From: Maea johnstoni
Taxonomy: Eukaryota; Annelida; Polychaeta; Spionida; Magelonidae
Reading direction: 5' to 3'
Assembly: GCA_963942565.1 (NCBI GenBank)
Contig: OZ012687.1
Coordinates: forward strand, 12,087,079 to 12,151,078
Length of the DNA: 64,000 bases
Both the position numbers and the translations under genes were made by a program. Positions within the stretch are counted from its first letter, which is position 1. Each line of letters begins with the position of its first letter. Shown piece by piece: positions 26,069-38,050 of this stretch. The notes below the pieces were generated by a model. It was given only the letters and a program-made list of their open reading frames with translations. It did not search any database and was not told the DNA's origin.

Positions 26069-26249
26069 CCCATAGCCCCAAAGCTGCCGGGTTCGAATCA
26101 ACCTCAACACTTGTAAAAAGTTACCAGTGACCAAATTATAATCGGATGTTCCTGATTAAACGCCATTTTCAATATTAAAGAGAGTATTGGCAATTTGCCT
26201 GTGGTATGACAAAAAAGTGATTATAAACTGAAATTCGTCGTTTTCAAAA

Positions 26250-26450
26250 GTGGAGGATATATCGCAACGAGACACAACCCTGGAACCTGGAAAATCCTAT
26301 TTTTTACAAATAATCTAATAAAGTGTCTAACAGTTGCACAGGAGCCGTGAGCAACCGTTAAAAAAATTGCACGCGTATATAGCAACCTTTTACCATTCTG
26401 CACAGATACATAGCAACCAGACCTTCACATTTATTAAGAGAAGCGTAACG
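26250..26450 (-). repeat. Weak SINE fragment (TATAGCGAC family)
   Basis: GTCTAACAGTTGCACAGGAG, TTGCACGCGTATATAGCAAC and ACAGATACATAGCAACCAG resemble the family body, partly duplicated. Low identity. Confidence 0.35.
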
Positions 26451-26526
26451 CAACTACACGTCATTTACACTCAGATAAATGCAAGCGGTCGAAATTTGGC
26501 GATTCGTACCGTATTTTTTCTGCCAT

Positions 26527-26740
26527 GCATATTTAGGCTAAATCGTAACTAGCCAGTTGAATGTGGTGGAGGAAACCAATGTACTCGGCGATAACGACCG
26601 CCTAACCACAAAATCACTGGTAACTTACTCACATTCTCACATGCACCGACTGGCATTACTACCCAAGGCAGAAGTGAGATACAGCCAGCCGGTGGTCTGT
26701 GGCAATGCCTTAGACCACTCGGCCATTAGGGCTTAGTACA
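26527..26740 (-). mobile_element. tRNA-derived SINE (GTGAGAAAGTT family), minus strand
   Basis: Read on the minus strand, GCCGAGTGGTCTAAGGCATT is a good class II tRNA A box. The body then runs through GAGAATGTGAGTAAGTTACC, AGTGATTTTGTGGTTAGGCG and GTTTCCTCCACC to TAGTTACGATTTAGCC. The B-box region is degraded. Confidence 0.75.
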
Positions 26741-27555
26741 AGCGGTCGGTGGTGAAACCCAATCTGTCGCAGTCTGTGTGACCTGTGGCTGACCCCGGGC
26801 AGCGACGCCAGCACGTGCAGCAAATTGCTGCGGTACTGGCATTGCGCAAATTTAAGGGAGGGTGGGCGGGGATTCAACTCCAAGAGCCTCAAGCTAGCTA
26901 GCTGGATTTGATTGTGATTGCGAGTGTTAGACAGAAAATAATACGGCATTGACACAACATTACATTTTGACTATGCCAAGTTGAAGAAAGGGAAGTGGGA
27001 AAAATGAATAAAAACTATTGAGAAAATAAAGTAAAAACATTTTTAAATGAAGTTATGCGTGTAGTTTACTAATAACTTTGCGTATAATGAACTCATAAAA
27101 GAGTCAGTAAAAGAACTTTGAAAATATGACAAGTATGCTCCCATGATGCTCTGTCATGATTCCAAGCAGACGATTCAACAAAATGGCCGACAAGCCCTCT
27201 CCTGGTCATTAATCAAATCTTAAGTTGTTGAAAATGTCGTTAAACATAAATGTTGGCGTACTTTTATAACCATTACGATTGCGCAGATAGGTCCGTGTTG
27301 ATTCAATGATTCATGCCAGTAACTTCGTTCAGAATATGCTTTCGAATCCAACGAAATAACATTCAGGCTCAGCTGTAAATCTACATAGAGAGCCACCAGC
27401 CGCCTATGACACATCATGCAGTTTAATTGGGTCGTGAGAAAGTGCAACGTAGGGACGTAGGGACAAAGCAATATATTCCCATGTCAGCATAGGTCTCCAT
27501 TATGACGTTACACAATGGTCAAACGGCGAAACATATGTCATCACTGGCCTGGCCC
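26741..27555. other. No gene recognised
   Basis: Two minus-strand frames of 81 and 83 codons lack domains. Confidence 0.4.
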
Positions 27556-27557
27556 TA

Positions 27558-27759
27558 CAGGGTGTCCCCAAAGAATATCAGAGGGGGTGTCATGTTTGGG
27601 GGGATATCTCCCCACAGGAATATTATTTCATTGTGATTTTTTCATGGTGCTTAGCTAAGATATGTAGCTTTCCAACTGTGTAAAATAATAAATACCAGCT
27701 ACCTATTTTCCCTGAAATCTAGGGAAATGTAGCTCGTTGCATTTTTTTAGGACACCCTG
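27558..27759. mobile_element. Mariner-like MITE, 202 bp, TA duplication
   Basis: Terminal inverted repeats CAGGGTGTCCCCAAA and its partner TTAGGACACCCTG are flanked by TA at 27556-27557 and 27760-27761. CAGGGTGTCCC-type ends with TA flanks are typical of mariner-class elements. The interior is noncoding, so it depends on a transposase elsewhere. Confidence 0.85.
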
Positions 27760-27831
27760 TATAACTCAGACTTACCATGTTTATGTTGCAAGAGTGCGGC
27801 CCGATAACCAGGCCATCCAATAGAGGCAGTC

Positions 27832-28090
27832 TGGGCCGATAGCTGAGTGATTTAAGAGAAATTGTCCATGAGTCCATGGTTGTTGATTAGAGTGCCACTT
27901 ACTGCTCGCTGTCTCTGGCCACTCACTGCAAGCGGTCGGAACTGTCTCGGGTATATATGTGAGGAAGTTGTTTGTGACTTGGGGTTAGTCGGCGGTTTCC
28001 CTGGTTATACCAGTTCCTCCACTATAAATGAGTGACTGATCACGAATAATCCTCTCTCATCCTCCGTTATAGTTCAGACATAAACGCTAC
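27832..28090 (+). mobile_element. tRNA-derived SINE (GTGAGAAAGTT family)
   Basis: The A-box-like GATAGCTGAGTGATTTAAG is followed by CGCTGTCTCTGGCCACTCAC, ATGTGAGGAAGTTGTTTG, GACTTGGGGTTAGTCGGCGG and AGTTCCTCCACTATAAATG. The B box is lost. The body is otherwise complete. Confidence 0.75.
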
Positions 28091-29224
28091 CTATTTTCCA
28101 GTTTCTGATTTCACTTTGACTGTAGCGTTTAGTGTGAACCCTTATAAATTACGTTAGCACCGTTCCGCAGAGAAATTCGGCGGAAGCATATTCATAAAAT
28201 GTTACCATTTAAACACGACTCATACACGTTTCGTCTCTCTATTTGGTAGAGAGACATTCTATTTCAATCATGTCGCGAATAAAACTGAATTACATGTTTA
28301 TTTGATCATTAAATACGACTTTATACTTACATGTACGAGTTCGCGAGATTTAAGAACTCAAAACCGAGAACGAGGCTTAATACATTTTGAGTTCATTTTC
28401 AAAATGGCGGCTCTCGGTTGTAGGTAAATAAATATGTCTTTCCACCACTTTTTCACTTATTGACATACTGACATGTATGTGCTTCGTAAGCGAGTGGTGT
28501 ATATTACATATTTATCAACTTTAGATGGTCCAAAAGTGTTATAGACACGAGATTTCAGTAAAAGCAGAGAAATACATCCCCTTGAACCGCAACGCCATAG
28601 GCACAGCATGCTAGCACCTAGGGTATGTGCGCCTCGGGTTACGCGGTGTAGCCTTGGTCACGTGATCTGATCTGTGCAATTAGCATGCAGCATCCTTTCT
28701 AGGTCAGATAGTTGCCAAGGAGATGGGAGGCAGCGACATTTGATGATGCATGGACAGTGCCCGATCCCGGTCTACTCATCTCAGGTAAAAGTTAAATGCT
28801 ATATACAGTGCTATAGGGAATCTACCACTTTTGATTGAACCTTACATGCATGAAAAAGACGTCGGCAGTAAAAACATCTCATGCATACGTAAGGTTCAAT
28901 ATTATTGAACTACCTCCGTTAGAGACCGGCCTGTACATAGTGTATGTTAGACTTTTTTTTTCTCCGCAAAGCATGTAATCTTCCGAGGAGCTTCTTGCCT
29001 GACTTGAAGCACGCTTCACATCGTGGAAATGCATGCAGATGTCTAAAAACGACATCAGTAATTAGCAGTGCTGCCGCCATCAAGGCATCTGACTGGAACA
29101 TTTACAAATTGCAGCCAGGAATAAGCAAAACAAGGTGGGAAACGAGTTAGACTGGTTTCAGCAGGTATCTGGAAATACCAGCACCCATTTTTACCGGGGC
29201 AACTTAGATAACTTCATACACCTG
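28091..29224. other. No gene recognised; short hairpin at 28834-28900
   Basis: ATTGAACCTTAC and ATGCATGA pair with TCATGCAT and GTAAGGTTCAAT across a loop of about 23 bases. It may be a tiny foldback insertion. The open frames (60-68 codons) overlap on opposite strands and show no domain. Confidence 0.4.
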
Positions 29225-29570
29225 CTGCGCTTCCAACAGAGGATATGCTCATAGACGTAACCGGTAGCCACACTTTGGGCATGTGAGGAAGATGCCAGTG
29301 CCTTGGGTTGGTCAGTGGTTTTCATCGGATATTTCTGTCTCTTCAACCATTATTTTCTGGCAAAAAAACACAATTTAGCGTATAATGGCTGAATAACTGA
29401 CCAAGAACAAATATTAAAACCAATTTTTCTGAAAGACCGAGGTCGATCGGCTCCGAAGTAGGTCACCAAGTAGCTACACTGGGGATCGCTCTCTCTTACC
29501 ACTATCAGGGTTCGAATCCGGCTCAAGGCATGAGAGAAAGTTGCAAGCGACCTGGGGTGAATGTAATGTA
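29225..29570 (+). repeat. Two partial SINE copies (GTGAGAAAGTT family)
   Basis: One fragment (29270-29350) has GGGCATGTGAGGAAGATGCC and TTGGGTTGGTCAGTGG. A second (29485-29560) has CTCTCTCTTACCACTATC, the B box GGGTTCGAATCCGG and GGCATGAGAGAAAGTTGCA. Confidence 0.6.
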
Positions 29571-30867
29571 ATGTGTATTGGCCATATCGCAAATATGAAA
29601 TTACAAATACATAACCAAAACAAAAAGGAAAGAGTGGATGCTTTACAAAACACACACAGAAAAACTAGAAAAGAAACAGGTTAAACAGCAGAACTATACA
29701 CATAGACCACAGTTATTTGAAAACGATTAGAAAATACTTTTACGGTATTAAAATCTAATATTTAAGGTTAGAAAGCCATCTCCAGAGGAGCTTTATCAGT
29801 GTCACGAGCTAAAATCTGAACAAAATATTTCACGTAGGTAGAGAGTGTATCCTTGATTTCTCGGGTACACCACACCGCAGGGTCTTAGCCAGCAGGGTGT
29901 CTGGGTGTCTTTTGGACTCCCTGGTTCATTAAAAATACCTGATTTTAGTTTTTTTATAAATAATAATTCCAAGTTAAAAAAAGTTTTACTTCAAAATGAT
30001 AACAAAGACATTTCTTGAAGAATTAAGCATATAATTACTTTATTGTTCATGAACACAATCAGTGTAATGATTTTTACTTTTTCCATCAGGGATTTTGGAC
30101 ACCCTAAATACTTGAAATCCCAATTCAGACACCCTGTTATGAAAATCCTGGCTAAGTGCCTGGTACACCCGTTTCCTTCTCCATCAAATACTAGTTACTC
30201 ACAGATCAAACTTGCGACGGCAGAAAAAAACTAACAACGAAAGAAAATCCAAATCATATAAAAATCCGAATCCGCGTTTGCTGTACATAGGTTAATTGCA
30301 CCATTAAGATGGCCAGAACGTTCTTTCGTGAATGCACACGATTTGCTCTTTCGGCAATAATTCAAACGACGCCATTTCTCTGTAAAATATATAACCATAA
30401 AAGAATTTGTTTGTTTGAGACACGTAGCCAGTGTGTCTGGGCATATGGCTGGACTTGCCAAGTTTGCAGAATTCAGGGAGGGGGAGGGGGTGATTACAAA
30501 AACCTATATTTTTTTCAGTCGTAGGTTCGGAACTATAAAGTTTTTTTATTCATTCTAATTGCATATCAATTATCTTCTCCTACACTGCCTACGGACATCT
30601 TTAAGAATCTTAATTTCATCTGTTAAAAAAGGTCTTCTTGACTAGCCCTGTACTTCATATTACTTCTGTATCACGTACACACGATTGACAGAGTTGACAA
30701 CCAGAAAGATTAAAGATAGATTTTTAAAAATATCGTTATATGTAGTTATACTGGAGCTTCGAAAACCATTGCACATTTTTGGCACATTTGACGAAGGAAG
30801 ACGCAAACAAAAGAATCAGTCCTCTACCTGTTACTCTAAGTGTTAAAAAGGAATGAATGGGTTTTAG
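29571..30867. other. No gene recognised
   Basis: Frames of 63-76 codons only. A G-rich GGAGGGGGAGGGGGTG stretch sits at 30476. Confidence 0.4.
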
Positions 30868-31060
30868 GTTGGTTGGGACATGTTCATGTCATAGTGCGAC
30901 GAGAAGCGGGAACCGGGAAGAAATTCCCTTCTCTTCACGAATAGTTCCAATGGGTTTTTCAGTTGCAGAAACACCATAGAATCCCCTCCATAATGCTGCA
31001 CATTTATATAGCGACCAGCCCAAGCCGCTCGTGGGGATCCAGCTGCGACTCGAATTTAGT
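30868..31060 (-). mobile_element. tRNA-derived SINE (TATAGCGAC family), body without head
   Basis: GGGAAGAAATTCCCTTCTCT, TTCACGAATAGTT, GCTGCACATTTATATAGCGA and GGGGATCCAGCTGCGACTCG match the 21253 copy base for base over long runs. The A-box end is lost. Confidence 0.7.
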
Positions 31061-31504
31061 ACAAAGGCGATTATGTGCTATGGAATGCGAGTATTGATTA
31101 ATCTAAAGTGTATGAAATGCCAGCTGTAGGGTATATTGATTACGACATGTTTGCCCAAGGAATCAGATAGATCAATGAGGAATTTACATTCGGAATCTTG
31201 CTTGTCTGTCAAAGGAAATTCCATTACATTAGGACGGGCTCACTCGCTATACGAACGTAGTGGAGTCGTATCGAGTATTACATAGTGGCTATAAATTTGG
31301 TTGGTGGAAAATATTTGGCAATTTTCTCACATGTCCTGGGCTGAATTAGATTGAATTAGTTCAGTTGCCTCAACCATTAACAACTGTCTATAGACGATTC
31401 AGTCTATAGAGAGTACGTCGTAAAATGGGGGTTAAAGACGCAAGACTCCCAAACGAGAGATCTTGGATAGAGACGTTAATACATGTACATCCACGTTGGC
31501 GGGC

Positions 31505-31640
31505 AGGCTTGATAGCGATATAAACGTGCGGCGTCGTGAATGTCTGACGCTGGTACCTTTGCCACTGAAATGCTCCTTATGATTGTTTGTAATACTCATG
31601 GGAAGGGAATTTCTTCTCGGTCTCGGATATGTCTCGTCGC
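31505..31640 (+). repeat. SINE fragment (TATAGCGAC family), plus orientation
   Basis: TAGCGATATAAACGTGCGGC, GTCGTGAATGTCTG and GGAAGGGAATTTCTTCTCGG are the reverse complement of the minus copies. A weaker piece lies at 32825-32940 (TCGCTATACAAACGTGTGAA). Confidence 0.6.
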
Positions 31641-32664
31641 ATTATCATTTTAGCTGCTGCTGAGGAAAACACATACCATAACCAACCACCTGCATTAATC
31701 AAAACAAAGACGACAAGCCATGCGTTGGCCTTAAACGACATACGTTTAAATCCCATTACGCCCAGGTGTCTGATTGGGCTCAATTACATATCACCAGTCA
31801 AGGCAGGATATTCTCAATACAGCACCTATGAGGGAACAGCTTGGTTCAGTTTTCACCGTGCTCAACGTTGTGCAAGTTACGCTAAGGCCATTACTGGCAG
31901 CTGTGGCACGAAACAATGCCCGGAGGAAACAATGACATTGGTCGTCTCTCAATCTCAGAGGAGCGGATAAGGAATTTAAGGATATTAAAAGATGTGCTTC
32001 TGTTTCGTAAGCCCACGTGGGAGGTCAATAGGATCCCAAAATATGCACATTGTCTTTTTTGTTAAATTGTTGGCCATTCCTGTTGTCCAAAGAAGTCTCT
32101 GTTTTAAGGTTGTACAAAGAGATAAAAGAAGGGAAATAAAACCAGATAACACAGGGCCTACCTAGGTCAAGTCTTATTAGGTAGATACTGTAAGATGCAC
32201 ATATGAGCACTGCACTGCTTAGGGTGTACCTAATTGAGCGTACTTGACGTATGATTACGTAAAATGGAGGCCGCTCCCTACCTCAATCTGCTTGTGGGCA
32301 CACCTTTCTTAAACTGCCAGTATTAAGATCTTTAAAAATAAAACGAAAAATTCTCTAAAACTAAAAAAAAACTGATCTCCATGAAATGAAATTTTCGGAC
32401 AAAAATATTTTAATTTTCAACTCACAAGGCCATTATCCCCCATTTAAACATGTATTTGACAACTAACCTTTATTCTCATTTCCTTACTTCCTATGTTCTC
32501 TAATTATTGTTTTATACTTCGATATGGAAGTAAGTTTAATTTATAATTTCATTATTTACGTTCTCTAATATACTCTGTACTTCTTCTGTTCTTTATACGA
32601 AAGTATGATTTTGTAATTTGGATATTACAGTTAATAAACATACACACTTTTGTTTATTATCATT
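31641..32664. other. No gene recognised
   Basis: A plus-strand frame of 113 codons (31629-31970) begins inside the SINE fragment and has no domain; I do not call it a gene. Confidence 0.4.
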
Positions 32665-32800
32665 TTTTGCCATTCTATGCTAAATCCTAAAACCTGACTA
32701 GCCAATACTACAGATGGAGGGACCCGGGGTATCGGGATGACAATGCACTTCCTCTACCTTACTGGTAACTCATTTCTCAACCAAGACACTGACCTCTGAC
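32665..32800 (-). repeat. SINE fragment (GTGAGAAAGTT family), minus strand
   Basis: GCTAAATCCTAAAACCTGAC, TAGCCAATACTACAGATGGA and GGTAACTCATTTCTC match the minus strand of the family body. Confidence 0.45.
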
Positions 32801-32999
32801 CTTCCGTAGTAATGATTCACAACAGGGAGCCGCGAGAAGGTCCTTTGACCTACTTAAACAGCACCGTCCTACCAGACGTGTTTGCGTTGTCGCTATACAA
32901 ACGTGTGAAGCTGTGAGCAATATCTCAGGGAAATATGCAACTGTGAGACCTCATAGTATAAGAAGTAATATAAATAAAGGGTTTTGTTTTCTTGTGACA

Positions 33000-33205
33000 A
33001 AGGGTTGACTAGATAAAAGAGAATCTATACCACTGCGCATGACTGCTCGCTGTCTCCCGACGTTGTCAGAAGTCCCGGTTTCGAATCCGGATCCAGGCAT
33101 GTGAGAGTGTCACCAGTGACTGGTGGTTTTACTAGAATACTCCGGTTTTCTCTGTCATCAAAACTGGCTACTCGTGATTTAGCCTACTACGGCAAAGAAA
33201 GTCAC
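33000..33205 (+). mobile_element. tRNA-derived SINE (GTGAGAAAGTT family)
   Basis: GCTCGCTGTCTCCCGACG, B box CGGTTTCGAATCCGG, GGCATGTGAGAGTGTCACC, AGTGACTGGTGGTTTTAC and ACTCGTGATTTAGCC are in family order. The A box is degraded. Confidence 0.75.
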
Positions 33206-34555
33206 GATAAGTAAAATGCCAAATCCTAGTGGCTTGCCCACCAGGAATAGCAGTTTTCATCATTGTTTCCCCCAATGGTCTGTTGCTCCCTGTGGAAAGA
33301 AAATCTCACAAATAGAACCAAACTTACTGAAGTGCATAAAAGACAATATCCCTTGGTAATATTTTGTTTATAGGTAATATCCGAGCTTAATCATAAGTGG
33401 GTGGAAATAATAAAAGAATGAAATGCAAGGTATTACTATGCGCTTCACTGATGTTGGTTAAAAAGAATGTACTGATAGCAAGATATGTCTAGTTACTTAG
33501 TTAGCATTTAGTACATTTGTAATGTTACATTTTTCTAGATCAAGTACATCTATGAAGGAACAGCTTAGAAAAGAGGGTAAGAAAGCGAATGCCGACGTTA
33601 TTATGTAAACGCTGAGCTTTCAAGTGCTTTACTGTCGTGACTATTCTTTTATATTGCTTATTAAAATAAAAACCATTTGATATTAGATAGCAAGAGATAC
33701 ATTTGATTACTCAAGATATTATTCATCAGATAATAACTTATGCGAAGAGTATGAATGTTGAATTGCATTATTACATTAAGTAGCACCCGAGGCAAAGTTT
33801 AGCAGAAAGAGGGGAAGGTAGAGACTTCTCAGGTTTAGCATATGCGATCCCTGTTTTCGATACCTATCCATGGTCACTGTGCTAGAAGTATAGTGCACGT
33901 CTCACTTACAATGCTAACATATACAAACTATGAATCAAAGCAGCCACGACAGTTTTATGCTCGTGATGTCAGCAGGGTTTAAATTGGAAAACAAAATCAC
34001 GTTGTGGTTACCATAATGACTTTAACATATTTTATTTGATGACCACCATGAACTACTGGCCAGGCACAGTCTGGGCGTGATTTTGCAGAAATTCCAATTT
34101 CAGATTAAAGAACGGAGATATCTCTTAAATACATCAATTCGAAAGCACGTGGCTGTGATTAGTGAATTAATTCCTACGAAAGTTGTTATTCCGTGCCTTG
34201 ATAGGTAAATGATAAACTTTGACTTTAAACTATTTTTTGTATTTATGATTTCAATTAAAAAATTATGGCATTGTTTTTACTTAACCTATTTGCATCTAGG
34301 GATACACACATTATCTGAACAAGTTGATATAACTCATCAATGAAAGTATCGTTTAAAATGTGTCAAGAGGGATTGTTACCAACATGAACAATAACTTAAG
34401 CTTAATGCTTTTAATAGGTTTTTGCTCCATTTTTAATGCTGGCGATGTTACTGGAGATGGAGGTCGAACTACTGGCAAATATTTGCTGATATTTTAAGAA
34501 GGATAGTCTAGGAACATCTTTCATGTTAAAAGTTTAATAAAGATTATAAAACGAC
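33206..34555. other. AT-rich stretch, no gene recognised
   Basis: No frame above 60 codons and no repeat pairing. Confidence 0.45.
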
Positions 34556-34755
34556 GATGATATTGATGATGAAGAAAACAACAACAAACACAACAGCAAC
34601 AACAACAACAACAACATAATAATAATGATTATAATAATAATAATAACAACAACAACAATAATAATAATGATAATAATGATAATAATAGTAATGAAAATAA
34701 TGATAATTGTAATAATATAAAAAATAACGTTTATAATAATGATTATAATAATAAA

Positions 34756-34790
<35 letters not shown>

Positions 34791-34946
34791 TAATAATAAT
34801 AATAATGATAATAACAATAATGAAAAAATAATAATGATAATAATAATGATGATAATAATAAAGATTATAATGATAATGATACTATTGATAATAACAACAG
34901 CAACAAAAACAACAACAACAATACGAATGATAAGAATAATAAGAAT
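34556..34946. repeat. Imperfect (AAC/AAT)n trinucleotide tract, ~390 bp
   Basis: AAC repeats grade into AAT repeats with ATG and GAT interruptions. The minus-strand 77-codon frame through it is low-complexity artefact. Confidence 0.95.
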
Positions 34947-35851
34947 ACTGTCGCTGTTCTTCGCCATCGCAGACACAATTAACCTCTACATAGGATGACA
35001 TCGGCGGCGCCAACATGTGTCAGTTAATGTATTAGCATTCTGATATGTGGCTATGTCAAACAAATATGTTTTTGTGTTACCTTGTGGGTAAATGCTAACA
35101 ATCCGACATGAAGTCAGTCAAATTGCTTGATTTAAAAAAATGAATGATACACAACGCTTTAATTACTCTAAACTCCATGCATTCGGTATTGCATTTTATA
35201 CGGTATTTTATTGTTTTTGATTCAAGCCCTATGGATTCTAGTATTGACCCCTTGAAAGCAATAAAGATCGCATCATACTGTATTACTTAATATAAACGCC
35301 ATATCTTATCTATCTAAAGCGTATACTAGTAATGTATGTGTGCATCTAAAATCCCACACACAAACACACATTAGGCCACGTTTTTTTTTATTCTGTTTTA
35401 GGAAAAATCCCTCGTTGATTTTGGGCCCCTCATTGAAAAAAAAAAAAAAAAAGGAAAGTTGAAAAGCATTTCCTTGAAAGCAATATTTGTGCATGCTTTA
35501 TAAAAGAAAAATAGAAAATAACAAATACATAGTGTTGCTAAATAGGAGTCAGGTCATCAATATTTAGTTATCACTTTACTCCCTAGCAGATACTAGATAG
35601 CGCGGGCGAAATCCTGCATGGTGCCGGGGTTCCCACAACCCCCGTACTGGGTATAGTCACCACAGGCTTAAGAGAAGAACTCCCTAGCAGTTTGTGGCTT
35701 CCATTGGAGAGAGGGGGATGGGTTCTGAGAGGGTCAAACCTCTCCACCTCCCCTTCCTACTCATCCTCGGCCCGGTCCAAGAACTGGTCCCGGGATGTTG
35801 TCAGGGAGGTACAGCCTGACCTAGACTTCGACGGAGACCTAGACACCAGGC
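34947..35851. other. Unassigned; A-rich short element near 35381-35455
   Basis: TTCTGTTTTAGGAAAAATCC and TTGATTTTGGG with an A17 run also occur near 38051-38140 in a related arrangement. A 64-codon frame (35692-35886), GC-richer than its surroundings, runs into the MITE at 35852 and has no domain. Confidence 0.4.
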
Positions 35852-36243
35852 TAGAGCTGCACTCTTTGAGGGAGATCAACTCATGAGCTCACCACCCTTT
35901 TGACTCATGAGCTCATAGCTCACGGACGCGCGGAGTTAAAAAAACAACTTATTTTCCAGCCCAGCTATTAAGAAATAAATACTTATTGGTGGAGATTTAT
36001 TAACATTTTAAAATGTGCTGACGAGGTACAAAGGTCAGTATAACACTCAACACTGCTTGTATGCATTGGAGATTGTAAACAAGACATGTCTACGATAAGC
36101 AGTTATAAGGTGTGTTAGGTGCCTGTATTACGTTTGTGTTTCCAACATAGACAAGCTCACAAGTTGACCACTTCAGCTCGAGCTCGGCGAGCCTGCCCCA
36201 TTGCTTGAGCCACTTGAGTTTGTGAAAGGTGAGTGTAGCTCTA
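35852..36243 (+). mobile_element. hAT-like MITE, copy 1 (392 bp, older)
   Basis: Ends are TAGAGCTGCACTC and GAGTGTAGCTCTA. The interior matches the copies at 59596 and 60482 over long runs (CCAGCCCAGCTATTAAGAAA, TGCTGACGAGGTACAAAGGT, AGCTCGAGCTCGGCGAG). Flanking octamers CACCAGGC and CACCTAGC agree at 6 of 8 positions, consistent with a decayed 8-bp target duplication. It is 35 bases shorter than the other two copies. Confidence 0.85.
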
Positions 36244-36495
36244 CACCTAGCGGGAAGGAGAGGGGGGGAGCAGTCTAGCAGTGGGTGATTCCTTATAGAG
36301 ACTACGCCAATCCGTATGGCATCTTCTTTGGCTGAGGTCCCCCTAAGATACTGACGGCAAGCTAGTAGACTGACCCGCCCCCCCTTTTCTTTCTACTAGT
36401 GCGGGCAGATTTACAGCCCTTCTTCTTTATACCAGCTAGTGCTCCTTGGACTTGCAGCCAATGCATACCTGGTCGAGGTAGTTGCAGTGACAGCA
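36244..36495. other. GC-rich flank of the minisatellite
   Basis: Short unassigned stretch with a pyrimidine run CCCCCCCTTTTCTTTCTAC before TAG near 36400. No gene supported. Confidence 0.35.
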
Positions 36496-37795
36496 ACCTG
36501 TGGGGTACCCGCACGCCCTGGGTTACCCACACTCTTTGCGCTACTGACACGCCCAGCGGTACCGGCGCGCTTTGCGGTTCCCGTGCTCTTTGAGGCACCT
36601 GCCTGCACTCTTTGCAGTATCCACGCTCTGTGTGGTACCTGCATGCCCAGCGTCATTTGGGCTCATTGCAGTACCCGTGCTCTTTGGGGCACCCGCGCTC
36701 AATGAGCCACCCGCTCTCTTTCACAAACCCGCTCTCTTTGACGTACCAGCGCTCTTTGTGGCGCACTCAGTGGTACCGTCGCTCTTTTAAGCACCCACGC
36801 TATTTACGGTACCTGCATGCCCTGCGGTACTGGCGCTCTTTGTAGCACTGACACTCTTTGAGGCACCTGCGCTCTTTGAGGTACCCGTGCTCTTTGGGAC
36901 ACTGGCACTCTTTGAGCTAGCCTCGCTCTTTGTGGCCCTGGCACTCTTTGAGGAACCCAAGCTCTTTGCGGCACCCGCTATTTTTACGGCACTGGCACTC
37001 TTTGAGGTACCTGGGCTCTTTGCGGCACCCATGCTTTTTGCAGCACCCACACTCTTTGAGGCACCTGCGCTCTTTGCGGTACTGGCGCTCTCTGCAGTTC
37101 CATCACTCTTTGAGGCACACACGCTATTTGCGGTACCTGCATGCCCTGCGGTACTGGCGCTCTTAGTAGCACTGACACTCTTTGAGGCACCTGCGCTCTT
37201 TGCGACACCCGCACTCAGGCGCCCTTTCAGGTACCCGCACTCTATGAGCTACCCGTGCTCTTTGAGGTTCCCGCGCTCTTTGATGCACCAGCGCTGTTTG
37301 AGGTACCCACACTCTTTGCGACACTGGGGCTCTTTGAGGCACCCGCGCTCTTTGAGGTATTTACGCTATATGCGGCACTGGCGCTCTTTGAGGTACATGT
37401 GCTCTATGAGGTACCTGAGCTCTTTGCGACACCCGCTCTCTTTGCGACACTGGCGCTCTTTGAGGTACCCACACTATTTGTGGGACCCGCGCTATTTGCG
37501 GCACTGGTGCTCTTTGAGGTAATAACACTATTTGTGGTACCCCCGCTATTTTGCGGCACTGGCGCTCTTTGCGGCAATCACGCTATTTGCGGTACTGGGC
37601 TACTGGCGCACTTTGATGCACCAGCGCTCTTTTGGGTACTCATGCTCTTTGCGGTACCCGCACTCTTTGCAGTACCTGCGCTCTTTGCGGTACCTGCACC
37701 ATTTGCAGTACCTGCGCTCTGCGGTACCTGCACTAATTGCAGTACCTGCACGCTTTGCGGTACCTGCATTATTTGCAATACCCAAGCTGTTTGAG
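36496..37795. repeat. 18-bp GC-rich minisatellite, ~1.3 kb
   Basis: The repeated unit is of the type GCTCTTTGAGGTACCCGC, varying at GAGG/GCGG and ACCCGC/ACTGGC. Because 18 is a multiple of three, most frames on both strands stay open for long stretches and encode hexapeptide repeats: LFEVPA and RSLRYP-like on the plus strand, AGTAKS-like on the minus. Indels shift the frame several times, so no single frame spans the array. The tract is much richer in GC than its flanks. I find no start, splice or conservation evidence for a protein, so I call it a repeat. Confidence 0.9.
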
Positions 37796-38050
37796 GTGAC
37801 CGCAACTGAAGTTGCAGAGTCCATAGTTAATGTAGGTGTGGTGACCGCAGAACGTGATACTGCGGTGGAGAGGCTCTTCCCACTTTCTTGACCAAGTCTG
37901 GAGGTTTTCAAATGTTTTAACACATGGTAGACTTAGATTTATGGGGCAAACCATCCAATCATATGAAAGGATACCTGTATTCATACCCTACAGAATGTGT
38001 TTCTGACAATAAAAAAAATATGGCTAAGCTTGTATAACTGGCTTTACACT
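37796..38050. other. Right flank of the minisatellite, unassigned
   Basis: A plus-strand frame leaves the array and continues about 30 codons (TATEVAESIVNVGVV) before a stop. Not enough to call a gene. Confidence 0.35.

Noticed and set aside
31629-31970. 113-codon plus-strand frame
   Set aside because: Starts inside a SINE fragment; no recognisable domain.
36380-36405. Splice-acceptor-like pyrimidine run plus TAG
   Set aside because: A single motif without a donor, a continuous frame or conservation evidence.
36787-37891. A repetitive structural protein gene
   Set aside because: Several indels shift frame within the array, all frames are open because of the 18-bp period, and there is no flanking domain or clear exon structure. 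Kept only as a finding to test.
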